A stretch of DNA of 64,000 nucleotides from Rhizobiaceae bacterium (GCA_905339215.1 CAJPFN010000050.1:1-64000); one strand, 5' to 3'. Positions 27,119-36,708 are shown, counted from the first letter of the stretch. A program made the numbers and translations. The notes: a model not told the origin generated them from the sequence alone.

Positions 27119-28033
27119 TCATCGATCGGGTACGAAGGCCCGGCCCAGCGAGGCCGGGGTATTCACCATCGTCAAGCGCCTGTTGCGCGAGATTAGGACA
27201 AGCACGATGACGGTGGCCAGATAGGGCAGAGACGAAAGCAACTGCGACGGTACGCCTATCCCCAGCGCCTGCGCATGGAGCTGGCCGATCGAAACGGCGC
27301 CGAACAGGTAGGCGCCAGCAAGCACGCGCCAGGGCCGCCAGGACGCGAACACGACGAGCGCCAGCGCGATCCAGCCCCTCCCCGCGGTCATGTTCTCGAT
27401 CCACTGCGTCGTGTAGACGAGCGACAGGTAGCCGCCGGCGAGGCCGGCGCAGGCGCCGCCGAACATCACCGCCAGGTAGCGAATGCCGATGACGCTGATG
27501 CCGAGCGCGTGCGCCGAGGCGTGATTGTCGCCGACCGAGCGGAGCGTCAGGCCAGCCCGGGTGCGGAACAGGAACCAGGCCACGCCGAAGGTCAGCAGGA
27601 TCGACAGGTAGAAGATCGGGTCCTGGCCGAACAGCAGTTTGCCGACGAAAGGCAGGTCGCTCAGTCCCGGTATAGAGATGTTGCCCATCTTCACGCCGGG
27701 CATGCCGACGAAGGCCTCGCCGATCATGCCGGACACGCCGAGCCCGAGCAGGGTCAGCGCCAGACCCGTCGCCACCTGGTTGGTCACGAGCGTCAGCGTC
27801 AGGAAGCCGAAGAGCAGCGAGAACAGCGCGCCGACGACCGCCGCGGCGAGGAAACCGAGCCAAGGCGAGCCGGTGGTCAGCGCGACGCCGAAACCGGTGA
27901 CCGCGCCCATGATCATCATGCCCTCGACGCCGAGGTTGAGCACGCCCGAGCGCTCGACGACCAATTCGCCGATGGCGGCGATGAGGATCGGCGTCGCCGC
28001 CGTCGCGATGGTGATGATGATGGCTTCAAACAT
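27119..28033 (-). CDS. ABC transporter permease (BMP/nucleoside type), second subunit
   Basis: This 304-aa inner-membrane protein has about eight hydrophobic segments and belongs to the BPD_transp_2 group (RbsC/BmpC-like): it starts with IAAIGELVVERSGVLNLGVEG and contains RAGLTLRSVGDNHASA, a likely contact for the ATPase. It overlaps the first permease gene by 8 bp at its start (28026-28033). Together they form a heterodimeric channel. In the minus strand order it comes third of four. Confidence 0.92.
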   Translation of the reverse strand: MFEAIIITIATAATPILIAAIGELVVERSGVLNLGVEGMMIMGAVTGFGVALTTGSPWLGFLAAAVVGALFSLLFGFLTLTLVTNQVATGLALTLLGLGVSGMIGEAFVGMPGVKMGNISIPGLSDLPFVGKLLFGQDPIFYLSILLTFGVAWFLFRTRAGLTLRSVGDNHASAHALGISVIGIRYLAVMFGGACAGLAGGYLSLVYTTQWIENMTAGRGWIALALVVFASWRPWRVLAGAYLFGAVSIGQLHAQALGIGVPSQLLSSLPYLATVIVLVLISRNRRLTMVNTPASLGRAFVPDR

Positions 28034-29135
28034 GTCGCGCGGCCTCCCCGGCCCCGATCCCTGCCCCGGCGCGCGCGCCGACGAAGCGGATGCGGTAGTG
28101 GATCAGCGTGTCGCAGGCCAACACGAAGAACAGCAGCATGCCCTGGAAGGCGCGCACCGCCTTGTCCGAGACCCCGATCGATATCTGCGCCGCCTCGCCG
28201 CCGAGATAGGTCAGCGCCAGCACCAGGCCCGCGGCGACCACGCCGAGCGGATTCAGCCGGCCGAGGAAGGCGACGATGATGGCGGTGAAGCCGTAGCCGA
28301 TCGACAGCTTCTCGTTCAGATGGCCGACGGCGCCGGACACTTCCGAGATGCCGGCGAGGCCGGCGAGCGCTCCCGACACCATGAAGGCGAAGAACACCAT
28401 GCGCCCCGACGAAAAGCCCGCGAAGCGACCGGCGCGTGGGCTCTGGCCGAGCACCTTCACCTCGAAGCCCTTCAGCGTCCGCGCCATCATGAACCACAGA
28501 ACAAGCGCAGCGACGAGCGCGAAGACGAAACCCCAGTTCGCCCTGCCCGCCGCCGGCCATATCTCCGGCAGCACCGCGTATTCGTGGAAGCGCACCGTGC
28601 CGGGAAAGCTGAAACCCTGCGGGTTGCGCCACGGCCCGCGCACCAGCCAGTCGTTGAACAGCTGGGCGACGTAGACCAGCATCAGGCTGGTCAGGATCTC
28701 GTTGGTGTTGAAGCGTACCTTCAGCCAGGCCGGGATCGTGCCGTAGGCGGCACCTCCGGCCATGCCGAGGATCAGCATCAGCGGCAGCACGATCCAAGAC
28801 TGGAAGCCGGGCAGGAGGACCGGGATCGACGAGCCGAGGACCGCGCCGGCAATGAACTGCCCCTCTGCGCCGATGTTCCAGTTGTTCGACGAGTAGCAGA
28901 CCGACAGGCCGACGGCGATCAGGATCAGGGGCGCGGCCTTGACCGCCAGCTCATGCAGCGACCACGTCTCGCGCAGCGGGTCGATGAAATAGTAGTAGAG
29001 CGCCTCGACCGGATTCTTGCCGAGCAGCGAGAACATGATGGCGCCGGCAATCAGCGTCAGCCCCAGCGCGATGAACGGCGAGAGTGCTGAGAACAGCGCC
29101 GAATGCTGCGGTCGCTTGACGAGTTCCAGACGCAT
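28026..29135 (-). CDS. ABC transporter permease (BMP/nucleoside type), first subunit
   Basis: This 369-aa permease has about ten hydrophobic segments. The blocks SVCYSSNNWNIGAEGQFIAG and FEVKVLGQSPRAGRFAGFS are typical of the BMP/nucleoside importer group. ATG 29135 overlaps the ATPase stop by one base, so it is translationally coupled to that gene. It partners with the second permease just downstream. Confidence 0.92.
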   Translation of the reverse strand: MRLELVKRPQHSALFSALSPFIALGLTLIAGAIMFSLLGKNPVEALYYYFIDPLRETWSLHELAVKAAPLILIAVGLSVCYSSNNWNIGAEGQFIAGAVLGSSIPVLLPGFQSWIVLPLMLILGMAGGAAYGTIPAWLKVRFNTNEILTSLMLVYVAQLFNDWLVRGPWRNPQGFSFPGTVRFHEYAVLPEIWPAAGRANWGFVFALVAALVLWFMMARTLKGFEVKVLGQSPRAGRFAGFSSGRMVFFAFMVSGALAGLAGISEVSGAVGHLNEKLSIGYGFTAIIVAFLGRLNPLGVVAAGLVLALTYLGGEAAQISIGVSDKAVRAFQGMLLFFVLACDTLIHYRIRFVGARAGAGIGAGEAARHV

Positions 29136-30706
29136 CAGGCGATCTCCGGCGTGTGGTCGACATGACCTGGCTCGGCGCCGCCCATGAGCAGGCCGATCTT
29201 CTCCAGTGTCGCCTCCGCGGCGGGAATGGGTTCCGACAGTTCGCCGTTGTGCATGACCGCGATCTGGTCGGAAATCTCGAACAGTTCGTCGAGGTCCTGG
29301 CTGATGACGAGCACGGCCGAGCCGGCGCGGGCGAGTTCGATCAGCGCCTGGCGGATGCGTGCCGCGGCTCCCGCGTCGACGCCCCAGGTCGGCTGGTTGA
29401 CGACGAGCACGCGCGGCTGCCGGTCGAGTTCACGCCCGACGATGAATTTCTGCAGGTTGCCGCCCGACAGCGACGCGGCCTCCGGATCGACGGCGCTCTT
29501 GCGCACGTCCATCGTCTTGATGATGCGCTGGGCGGCCGACTGGAGCGCGCCGGTGGCGATAACGCCCAAAGCGCCGACATAGGCGCGCGCGTCGGTGGCA
29601 TGGCGCGACAGGAGCAGGTTCTCCGACAGCGTCATGCGCGGCGCTGCGCCGTGGCCGAGCCGCTCCTCGGGGACAAAGGCCGCGCCCAGCTTGCGGCGGG
29701 CGGAAATCTTCAGGCGGCCGCAATCGGTGCCGCCGATGCGGATGGCGCCGGGATCGCTCTGCAGCGCCTCGCCGGAAATCGCCTCGAACAGTTCGCCCTG
29801 CCCGTTGCCGGCGACGCCGGCGATACCGATCACCTCGCCGGCGCGCACGTGCAGACTAACGTGCCTGAGCGGGATCGAGAACGGAGTCGCCGGGGGCCGG
29901 TTCAGACCGCGGATCTCGAGCAGCACCTTGGCTTCCGCGATCCCCTCTACCGGCGGGCGCACGACCGCGTTGACCTCGTTGCCGACCATCATCCTGGCCA
30001 GCGACGCCGCGGTCTCCTTGCGCGGGTCGCAGTGGTCGACGACCTTGCCGTGGCGCATGACCGTGGCGGCATCGCACATGCGCTTCACCTCTTCGAGGCG
30101 GTGCGAGATGTAGAGGATCGACTTGCCCTCGGAACGCAGCCGTTCCAGCGTCTCGAAGAGCTTGTCGGCCTCCTGGGGCGTCAGCACCGAGGTCGGCTCG
30201 TCGAGGATGATCAGCTCCGGAGTCTGTAGCAGGCAGCGGATGATCTCGATGCGCTGGCGTTCTCCCACCGACAGGTCGCCGACCAGCGAATAGGGGTCCA
30301 GCGGCAGGCCGTAGCTGTAGGAAAGCGCCTTGGCCTTCGCCGCGATGGTGTGGATCGGTGTGTCGTCGTCGAGGGAGAGCGCAATGTTTTCCGCCGCCGT
30401 CAGCGCCTCGAACAGGGAAAAGTGCTGAAACACCATGCCGATGCCCAGCTTCCGCGCCGCGTTCGGGCTGCCGATGCGCACCGGCGCCCCCTTCCAGCGG
30501 ATCTCGCCGGCGTTCGGTTCCAGCGAGCCGAACAGCATCTTGACCAGCGTCGACTTGCCGGCGCCGTTCTCGCCGAGCAGCGCGTGGATCTCGCCCTTGC
30601 CGATGCGGAGATCGACGTTGTCGCAGGCCTTCAGCGTACCGAAGACCTTCGTAAGGCCGCGCACGTCGAGCAGTTCGGCGCGGTCTTCGGGCAGAGTCCG
30701 ATCCAC
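29135..30706 (-). CDS. ABC transporter ATPase with two nucleotide-binding domains
   Basis: This 523-aa protein carries two fused ATPase domains in the RbsA/MglA layout. Domain 1 has Walker A GENGAGKST (about residue 44), signature LSVGERQRIE and Walker B LIILDEPT. Domain 2 has a degenerate Walker A (GVAGNGQGE) and signature LSGGNLQKFIVGREL, as usual for these paired enzymes. The start is GTG at 30706; the nearby ATG at 30717 is in another frame. It opens the four-gene importer operon for what is probably a nucleoside or related compound. Confidence 0.92.
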   Translation of the reverse strand: MDRTLPEDRAELLDVRGLTKVFGTLKACDNVDLRIGKGEIHALLGENGAGKSTLVKMLFGSLEPNAGEIRWKGAPVRIGSPNAARKLGIGMVFQHFSLFEALTAAENIALSLDDDTPIHTIAAKAKALSYSYGLPLDPYSLVGDLSVGERQRIEIIRCLLQTPELIILDEPTSVLTPQEADKLFETLERLRSEGKSILYISHRLEEVKRMCDAATVMRHGKVVDHCDPRKETAASLARMMVGNEVNAVVRPPVEGIAEAKVLLEIRGLNRPPATPFSIPLRHVSLHVRAGEVIGIAGVAGNGQGELFEAISGEALQSDPGAIRIGGTDCGRLKISARRKLGAAFVPEERLGHGAAPRMTLSENLLLSRHATDARAYVGALGVIATGALQSAAQRIIKTMDVRKSAVDPEAASLSGGNLQKFIVGRELDRQPRVLVVNQPTWGVDAGAAARIRQALIELARAGSAVLVISQDLDELFEISDQIAVMHNGELSEPIPAAEATLEKIGLLMGGAEPGHVDHTPEIA

Positions 30707-30814
30707 GACGCCCCCATTGTCTGTCTTATGTTCCCGAAGTCATCGTAGGCGCGGCCGGTCTCGAGAGCAAACCGCCGCTCCCGTTGAAAGTGCTTCAAAG
30801 AATCCAGCGACTAA

Positions 30815-31792
30815 CTACGGAAGAAGGATAGTGGTGCCCGTTGTCTGGCGCCCTTCGAGGGCCGCGTGCGCCTTGGCCGCATCGGCCAGCGCGAAGCGCT
30901 GGTTGATCTGCACGTCGACGACGCCGCTCGCCACGGCGCTGAACAGAGCTTCGGCGGCAGCCTCCAGATCCGCGCGCTGGGCGATGTAGGTGAACAACGT
31001 CGGCCGGGTGATGTACAGCGAGCCCTTCTGCGCCAGTAGGCCGAGGTTGAACGGCGGGACGGGACCCGACGACTGTCCGAAAAGCGCGAGCAGGCCGCGC
31101 GGTTTCAGGCAGTCGAGCGAACCGTTGAAAGTGTCCACGCCGACCGAATCGTAGACGACGTCGCACTTCGCACCCTTGGTCAACTCGGCGACGGCGGCGA
31201 CGAAATCAGTCGTGCGGTAGTTGATGACGTGATCGTAGCCGTGCTTTTTCGCCAGCGCGGCCTTCTCGTCTGAGCCGACGGTGCCGATGACAGTTGCCCC
31301 CAGGTGCTTTGCCCATTGACCTGCGATCAGGCCGACGCCGCCCGCCGCGGCATGGAACAGGATGGTGTCGCCCAACTTCACGCCGTAGGTGCGCCGCAGC
31401 AGGTATTCGGCCGTCAGGCCTTTCAGCATCAGCGCTGCGGCCTGCTCGTCGGATACGCCGTCGGGCACCTTCACCAGACGCGCGGCGGGCACCACGCGCT
31501 CCTCGCAGTAGGCGCCGACGGGCATCGTGTAGGCGACGCGGTCTCCTGCCTTCAGCCAGTCCACGCGCGGGCCGACTTCCACGACGATGCCGGCGGCCTC
31601 GCTGCCGGGTATCAGCGGCAGCCCGTTGGGCGCCGGATAAAGGCCGCTGCGGTAATAGGCGTCGAGGAAGTTCAGCCCGATCGCGGTCTGGCGCATCAGG
31701 ACCTCGCCCTCGCCCGGCCGTCCGGGATTGGCGTCCTCGTAGACGAGAACCTCGGGCCCGCCATGGGTATGGATACGAATCGCCTTGGACAT
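30815..31792 (-). CDS. NADPH:quinone oxidoreductase (QOR family)
   Basis: This 325-aa MDR-superfamily enzyme lacks zinc ligands. It begins with the QOR block YEDANPGRPGEGEVLMRQTAIGLN spread over residues 18-41. The nucleotide-binding loop is AAAGGVGLIAGQWAKHLG, and the NADPH-side motif is VIGTVGSDEKAALAKKHG. By family it reduces quinones with NADPH, often as oxidative-stress defence. It lies just downstream of pcs (gap 3 bp) on the same strand, so the two may share a transcript, and upstream of the importer ATPase. Confidence 0.92.
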   Translation of the reverse strand: MSKAIRIHTHGGPEVLVYEDANPGRPGEGEVLMRQTAIGLNFLDAYYRSGLYPAPNGLPLIPGSEAAGIVVEVGPRVDWLKAGDRVAYTMPVGAYCEERVVPAARLVKVPDGVSDEQAAALMLKGLTAEYLLRRTYGVKLGDTILFHAAAGGVGLIAGQWAKHLGATVIGTVGSDEKAALAKKHGYDHVINYRTTDFVAAVAELTKGAKCDVVYDSVGVDTFNGSLDCLKPRGLLALFGQSSGPVPPFNLGLLAQKGSLYITRPTLFTYIAQRADLEAAAEALFSAVASGVVDVQINQRFALADAAKAHAALEGRQTTGTTILLP

Positions 31793-31795
31793 CGA

Positions 31796-32518
31796 TCAGG
31801 TCTTTCTCAAGCCGAGTTTCGGGAAAAGCTGCATGATTCCGCCGATCACGAACAGATAGCCGCCGGTGACCGCAATGCCGACCTTGACGTAGGGGTGGGC
31901 GTCCATCGCCTGCACGATCGCGGCCGTGCCGAACGCACACCAGGCAAGGAAGACCGCCAGGTTCACGGTCCGCAGCCGGACCACCCGGACAGGGTGCAGG
32001 AAGTTGATCGGCAGGAATGTCAGGACCGCGGCCAGCACCACGACCCCGAATGAGACCCATTCGCCGGGCCCGATGACGAACAGGGTGAACACGACCATGT
32101 TCCAGACGACGGGGAAGCCCTTGAAGAAGTTCTCCTTCGTCTTCATGCCGGTGTCTGCGTAGTAGATCGCGCTCGACACGACGATTAGCGCCGCCGAAAG
32201 GAATGACAGGCCCGGCCCCATGAAACCGCGCTGGTAAAGCGCGAAGGCCGGGATCAACACGTAGGTGACATAGTCGATGATGTTGTCGAGCGTGTCGCCT
32301 GACCAGGTCGGCAGTATCTCCTTCACCTGGAGCTTGCGGGCGATCGGTCCGTCGATGCCGTCGACCAGGAGCGCCAGGCCCAGCCACCAGAACATCGCCG
32401 TCCAGCGCTGCTCACTGGCGGCGACCAGCGACAAAAACGCCAGGAACGAACCGGACGCGGTCAGCAGGTGGACGGAAAAGGCCCGAGCCTGTGGCCATGT
32501 GACTTTCCTGGGCTTCAC
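31796..32518 (-). CDS. pcs: phosphatidylcholine synthase
   Basis: This 240-aa membrane enzyme condenses choline with CDP-diacylglycerol. The variant CDP-alcohol transferase motif is present: DGPIAR, then twelve residues, then GDTLDNIID (D-G-xx-A-R-x12-G-xxx-D-xxx-D). About eight hydrophobic segments are seen. GTG 32518 gives the usual length of about 240 aa and overlaps the preceding DUF1326 stop by four bases (GTGA); a longer ORF adds 24 residues of the neighbour's frame. Pcs is a hallmark of rhizobia and other alpha-proteobacteria that make phosphatidylcholine from host or environmental choline. Confidence 0.93.
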   Translation of the reverse strand: MKPRKVTWPQARAFSVHLLTASGSFLAFLSLVAASEQRWTAMFWWLGLALLVDGIDGPIARKLQVKEILPTWSGDTLDNIIDYVTYVLIPAFALYQRGFMGPGLSFLSAALIVVSSAIYYADTGMKTKENFFKGFPVVWNMVVFTLFVIGPGEWVSFGVVVLAAVLTFLPINFLHPVRVVRLRTVNLAVFLAWCAFGTAAIVQAMDAHPYVKVGIAVTGGYLFVIGGIMQLFPKLGLRKT

Positions 32519-33129
32519 GGTCCGCGCCAATCCAGCTTGCAGATCTCGGCCGAGCGGCCGGCGAAATCCCAGTTGCGGCCGTAAGCGCACAACTGGCTCC
32601 GGTCGGAACGGGCGACAGTGATGTCCGGGCCGATCCAGTAGTCCGAGTTGGAGATGACCGTGTCCTTCTCCGGATCTCGACCGCGGATCGGGGTCACCGC
32701 ACCGTCGATGATCTTCGGAATCCGGAAGACCCTGGTCCTGCCGTTCGTTTCATACGCGATCGGGATGTGCTCGACACCGAGGAACCTGCCGACATGGGTC
32801 GCAAACGGCGACGCGGAGCCGCCCGCCGCGCCCGAGAAGACCTTGCCGATCGCCTTTCGCGCATAGATCGATGCGCTGGCGTCGACGAAAAGCCCGACGG
32901 TCCAGTTGCCGCGGCTCATCGGGCCGGGGCTTTCCAGGATCAGCCCGACGTTCAGGCCCGACAGGTCGACGTCGCCGAAATGGCCGGCGTCGATGCGGAT
33001 CCCGGCCCAGGCTAGGCAATGGCCTTCCGTCGGCGGATGATCGCCGCGGGAAACGACGCAGGGGCAGAATAAGGTGCAATTACAGGAGCGGACGAACTCT
33101 CCCTTCATTGCCCAACTCTGGTCGGCCAT
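32515..33129 (-). CDS. DUF1326 protein
   Basis: The product is 204 aa. It opens with the Cys-rich block SCNCTLFCPCV (residues 15-25) followed by the family core (GHCLAWAGIRIDAGHFGDVDL). No signal peptide or membrane segment is seen. GGGGAG lies upstream of ATG 33129; the longer frame to 33408 is not preferred. The stop overlaps the pcs start by four bases, so both are probably translated together. DUF1326 has no established function; the clustered cysteines suggest metal or thiol chemistry. Confidence 0.85.
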   Translation of the reverse strand: MADQSWAMKGEFVRSCNCTLFCPCVVSRGDHPPTEGHCLAWAGIRIDAGHFGDVDLSGLNVGLILESPGPMSRGNWTVGLFVDASASIYARKAIGKVFSGAAGGSASPFATHVGRFLGVEHIPIAYETNGRTRVFRIPKIIDGAVTPIRGRDPEKDTVISNSDYWIGPDITVARSDRSQLCAYGRNWDFAGRSAEICKLDWRGP

Positions 33130-33392
33130 ACTTCGTCTCCCCGTGCGGGCGATGTTACTAACAGGGCCGGCGCCCGCACAAGCCGTATCGCGACCGGTGT
33201 CCGTCGGCATACGCCTACTCGCCCGTTTTCCACGATGGCGAAAGGAGTCGGTCGGCGCCGGAAGCGCGCGCTCGGATGCCCGGGGGCAAGCCGCTCCGGC
33301 TGCAAAGCGCCGCATTGATCCGGATGTGGGCCATCGCATATACCGGCAGGAACGATTGCCCAACAGCCGCGACGCGGCAGGTGGAAGTGCAG

Positions 33393-34610
33393 ATGTCCGC
33401 GAGCGCAACCCGGATCCTCGTCGTCGGCACCGGCCCGGTCGGCCTCATCGCCGCCATGTCGCTGGCGCGGGCAGGCTTCGCCGTCGACCTCGCCGGGCCG
33501 GACGTGCGCATGGACGATGGCCGCACGACCGCGCTGATGGTGCCGGCGCTCAACCATCTCCAGCAACTCGGCGTGCTTGGCGAGATCGAAGCCGGAGCCG
33601 CCCCCCTGGCGGTGATGCGCATCGTCGACGCCACATCGCGCCTGATCCGATCGCCGGTCGTCACCTTCCGCGCGAGCGAGATAGGCGAACGTCATTTCGG
33701 TCTCAACATTCCGAACCGGCACCTGAACAGGGTCCTCGCCGACGCTGCTGCGGCCGACCCGAACATCACGCGGCGCAAGTCGTTGGTCGAATCATGGCGG
33801 ATCGAGGCAGACCGTGCGGTGGCGATGATGTCGGACGGCAGCACGATCGAGACGCCCCTCGCAGTGGCCGCCGACGGTCGCCTTTCGCCGGCGCGGGACG
33901 CCGCCGGCATCCGCACGGTCACCCACGAGTACCCCCAGGCGGCGCTCGTCCTCAACTTCGCGCACACGCGTCCCCACGGCTCCATCTCGACCGAGTTCCA
34001 CACAGAGACCGGCCCGTTCACGCAGGTGCCGCTTCCCGGCGACCGTTCGAGCCTGGTCTGGGTAGTGCGGCCGGAGACGGCCGAAGAGCTCGCCGGCTTG
34101 GACGATGCAGTCCTGTCGCAACGGATCGAGGATCGCATGCAGTCAATGCTCGGCCGCGTTACGGTGGAACCTGGCCGGCAGATCTACCCGCTGTCGGCGA
34201 AAGTGCCCCTGTCCTTCGGCCGCAACCGCGTCGCCCTTCTCGGCGAAGCCGCGCATGTCTTCCCGCCGATCGGCGCGCAAGGCCTCAACCTCGGCATCCG
34301 CGACGTCATCGACCTGGTCGATTCCGTGCGCCGCAGTCCCGACGATCCCGGCGAGAGCCGCGTGCTGTCCGCCTACGACCGCAAGCGGCGGCCCGACATC
34401 CTGGCGCGGACGGGCGCGGTCGATCTCCTCAACCGGTCGCTTCTCTCCGACCTCCTGCCGGCGCAGTTCGCGCGCACGACCGGCCTCGGCCTGCTCGGCG
34501 CCTTCAGCCCGCTCAGGGCGTTCTTCATGCGCGAGGGCATGCGGCCGGGCAGCGGGTTCTCCGCCGCCGCCGAAGGACTACGGGAACAGGTCCGGCGGAA
34601 GCGCGCCTGA
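33393..34610 (+). CDS. UbiH/UbiF-type FAD-dependent monooxygenase
   Basis: The product is 405 aa. The FAD dinucleotide-binding motif is VVGTGPVGLIAAMSLARAG near the start, and the second FAD motif is GEAAHVFPPIGAQGLNLGIRD near residue 290. These place it with UbiH/UbiF/COQ6 hydroxylases that modify the ubiquinone ring, though other aromatic substrates are possible. GGTGGAAG lies before ATG 33393. The end overlaps the converging AEC transporter by 33 bp. No other ubi gene is in the window. Confidence 0.88.
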   Translation: MSASATRILVVGTGPVGLIAAMSLARAGFAVDLAGPDVRMDDGRTTALMVPALNHLQQLGVLGEIEAGAAPLAVMRIVDATSRLIRSPVVTFRASEIGERHFGLNIPNRHLNRVLADAAAADPNITRRKSLVESWRIEADRAVAMMSDGSTIETPLAVAADGRLSPARDAAGIRTVTHEYPQAALVLNFAHTRPHGSISTEFHTETGPFTQVPLPGDRSSLVWVVRPETAEELAGLDDAVLSQRIEDRMQSMLGRVTVEPGRQIYPLSAKVPLSFGRNRVALLGEAAHVFPPIGAQGLNLGIRDVIDLVDSVRRSPDDPGESRVLSAYDRKRRPDILARTGAVDLLNRSLLSDLLPAQFARTTGLGLLGAFSPLRAFFMREGMRPGSGFSAAAEGLREQVRRKRA

Positions 34611-35540
34611 CTTGATCAGGTAGAGCAGCCCGGTCACCGTGCCGACCGAGAGCAGCGTCGTGATCAGGACGCTGGCGGACGCCCGCTGGACCCAGACATT
34701 GTACTGCTGGGCGATGACGAAGACGTTGGTTGCGGTCGGCAGCGCCGCCAGGAGGACGGCCGAGAAGACCCATTCCGGCGAAAAGTTCCCGACCCAGCTC
34801 AGAACCACCCAGGCCACCAGCGGATGGATGACGAGCTTGAGGGCGGCAATAGGTGCCATTTCGGTCGGCACCCGCTTAAGCGGCCGCAAGGCGAGCGTGA
34901 CTCCCATGGCGAACAGCGCGCAGGGTGCGGCGGCGCGCGCCAGATACTCGAGGAAACGCTCGATCGGGACGGGCGGCCGAACCTCGAAGTAGGCGCCCGT
35001 CACGCCGACGGCGGTTGCGATGATGAAAGGGTGCAGCACGATCTTGCGCACGACGCCGAGTGCCAGCGCGAGCGGCGTCGACTTGTCGTCGCCGGACAAT
35101 GCCATCATCATCGGTGCGATGGCGAAGTGCATGATGTTCTCAAAGCAGAAAATCAGCGCGACCGGCACGGCCGCCTCCTCGCCAAAGGCGAGCAACGCCA
35201 GCCCGGGTCCCATGTAGCCGATGTTGCCGTAGGCCGCAGCCAGACTCTTGATGGTCGATTCCGCGATCCGTCCGCCGGACAGGACGATCGAGCCAACGAA
35301 CATCATCGAGAAGACGAGATAGGTCGAGAACACGGCGCCGAAGATGAAAGACCATTCGGTCAGTCTTTCGAACGGCGTCTTCGCCAGGAGCTGGAAAAAC
35401 AGTGCCGGTAGAGCGACGTAAATGACGAACGTGTTCATCCAGCCGAGTGCCTCGATCGGCTGGCGGGTGATCCGGGCGACCAGGAAGCCCATGAAGATCA
35501 GGCCGAAAAACGGCAGAACGAGTCCGATGACGTCCGACAT
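34578..35540 (-). CDS. AEC (auxin efflux carrier-like) family transporter
   Basis: This 320-aa protein has ten predicted helices. The first helix LPFFGLIFMGFLVARITRQ and the internal GNIGYMGPGLAL block with its conserved Asn/Gly are typical of AEC members. Bacterial AECs export small organic acids such as malate or malonate, but substrate cannot be set. ATG 35540 has AAGG ahead; a TTG at 35555 is less likely. Its end overlaps the monooxygenase gene tail to tail. Confidence 0.88.
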   Translation of the reverse strand: MSDVIGLVLPFFGLIFMGFLVARITRQPIEALGWMNTFVIYVALPALFFQLLAKTPFERLTEWSFIFGAVFSTYLVFSMMFVGSIVLSGGRIAESTIKSLAAAYGNIGYMGPGLALLAFGEEAAVPVALIFCFENIMHFAIAPMMMALSGDDKSTPLALALGVVRKIVLHPFIIATAVGVTGAYFEVRPPVPIERFLEYLARAAAPCALFAMGVTLALRPLKRVPTEMAPIAALKLVIHPLVAWVVLSWVGNFSPEWVFSAVLLAALPTATNVFVIAQQYNVWVQRASASVLITTLLSVGTVTGLLYLIKSGALPPDLFP

Positions 35541-35656
35541 GGCAACCTTGAGCAAAAGCGCGTGCCGCCGCGCTAGGGCCTGTAGGGCGGTGCGTCAAGC
35601 GGCAGGGATTGAACTCGCGGCGGCTGTAATCCAGATAAGGGATCGAGGTGGCAGGA

Positions 35657-35989
35657 ATGACCGGAGCGAAAAGCGCGAAGTTCAGGATCGGGCAGGTGGT
35701 GCGCCACCGTGTCTTTGCGTTTCGCGGCGTGATCTTCGACGTCGATCCTGAGTTTGCCAACACCGAAGAATGGTACCAGGCGATTCCGGCCCAGGTCCGG
35801 CCGCGCAAAGACCAACCGTTCTACCACCTCCTCGCCGAGAATTCGCAAACCGCTTATATCGCCTACGTGTCCGAGCAGAACCTGCTCGACGACGAGACCG
35901 GCGAACCAATTGGGCATCCGCAGGTCGGGGAATTTTTCGATCGCCGTCCCGACGGAAGCTACTCGCCGAAGGGCCGCATCAGCCACTGA
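35657..35989 (+). CDS. hspQ: heat shock protein HspQ
   Basis: This 110-aa protein is the YccV/HspQ type: KFRIGQVVRHRVFAFRGVI at the start, DVDPEFANTEEWYQ in the centre and QNLLDDETGEPIGHPQV at the end. HspQ is a Lon specificity factor and a hemimethylated-DNA binder in enterobacteria. ATG 35657 is preferred over GTG 35648 because a GAGG site is well spaced to it. It converges on the IalB gene across a bidirectional terminator. Confidence 0.93.
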   Translation: MTGAKSAKFRIGQVVRHRVFAFRGVIFDVDPEFANTEEWYQAIPAQVRPRKDQPFYHLLAENSQTAYIAYVSEQNLLDDETGEPIGHPQVGEFFDRRPDGSYSPKGRISH

Positions 35990-36027
35990 TTCCGCCTGCC
36001 CGGACCTCTTTGCGGCCTGGAAATGCG

Positions 36028-36050
36028 AAAAGCGGGGCAAGCCCCGCTTT
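36028..36050. terminator. bidirectional intrinsic terminator between hspQ and ialB
   Basis: Arms AAAGCGGGGC and GCCCCGCTTT (10 bp) are separated by AA. The plus strand ends in TTTCC and the minus strand in TTTTCG, so it could serve both converging genes. It lies 38 bp after hspQ and 35 bp after ialB. Confidence 0.85.
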
Positions 36051-36084
36051 CCTGCGCCGCGCAGATGCGCGGATACGATCGGGA

Positions 36085-36708
36085 TCAGTTGCCGGCCTTC
36101 GCCTTTTCCTGCTCTTCCTTGAGCTTCTTGGCGAAGTCCTCGTTGTTCTTGTTGACGAATTCCTGGAGCTTCTTCTGCCTGTCCTCAATGTCGGACTGCT
36201 GCAGCGCCGGGCCGTCGAAGGCACCGGTGAAGCCCTGCAGGCTGACCTTGATCGGGTTCGGCTGGTTCTGGAAGTTCACCGACGTGAGCGTCAGCTCCGA
36301 GCCCTTCTTGAAGGACGCGACCAGCGTGTCGGAGAGCTGCGCCTCGGCCACGCAGCGGTCCGGGAAGCAGATGACGTAGTCGAGTTTCTGCGTCTTTCCG
36401 CCGTCGACCTGGAGGCCGATGCCGGGGGGCACCATACGTCCGCTCGGCACCGAGACCTGGAAGACCTTGCGGTTCACCTTGCCCTTGAGCTCGATCAGGC
36501 TGATGCCGGTAATCATCTGGCCGGTGTCGGCCATCAGGATGTTCTGGACGTTGCAGATGTCGACGTCCTCCTGCTTGGAACAAGCCTTGAACCAGCCTTG
36601 GGGAACCTGTTCCTGCGCCGTGGCCGGCACAAGGCCAGCGCCAACGAAGCCGGCCAGGCCGATGGCCAGGACAGCGAGGCGGGAAGCGTCGGTTTTCACG
36701 CTCGTCAT
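36085..36708 (-). CDS. IalB (invasion-associated locus B) family protein
   Basis: The product is 207 aa. A signal peptide (about residues 1-31, ending PATAQEQ) is followed by the IalB core: GWFKACSKQEDVDICNVQNI with paired cysteines, and LDYVICFPDRCVAEAQLSD with a second cysteine pair. The C-terminus is a charged coiled-coil-like segment ending in KEEQEKAKAGN. IalB of Bartonella is linked to entry into red cells, but the family is common in free-living relatives and its role is unclear. Periplasmic location is inferred. Confidence 0.87.
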   Translation of the reverse strand: MTSVKTDASRLAVLAIGLAGFVGAGLVPATAQEQVPQGWFKACSKQEDVDICNVQNILMADTGQMITGISLIELKGKVNRKVFQVSVPSGRMVPPGIGLQVDGGKTQKLDYVICFPDRCVAEAQLSDTLVASFKKGSELTLTSVNFQNQPNPIKVSLQGFTGAFDGPALQQSDIEDRQKKLQEFVNKNNEDFAKKLKEEQEKAKAGN

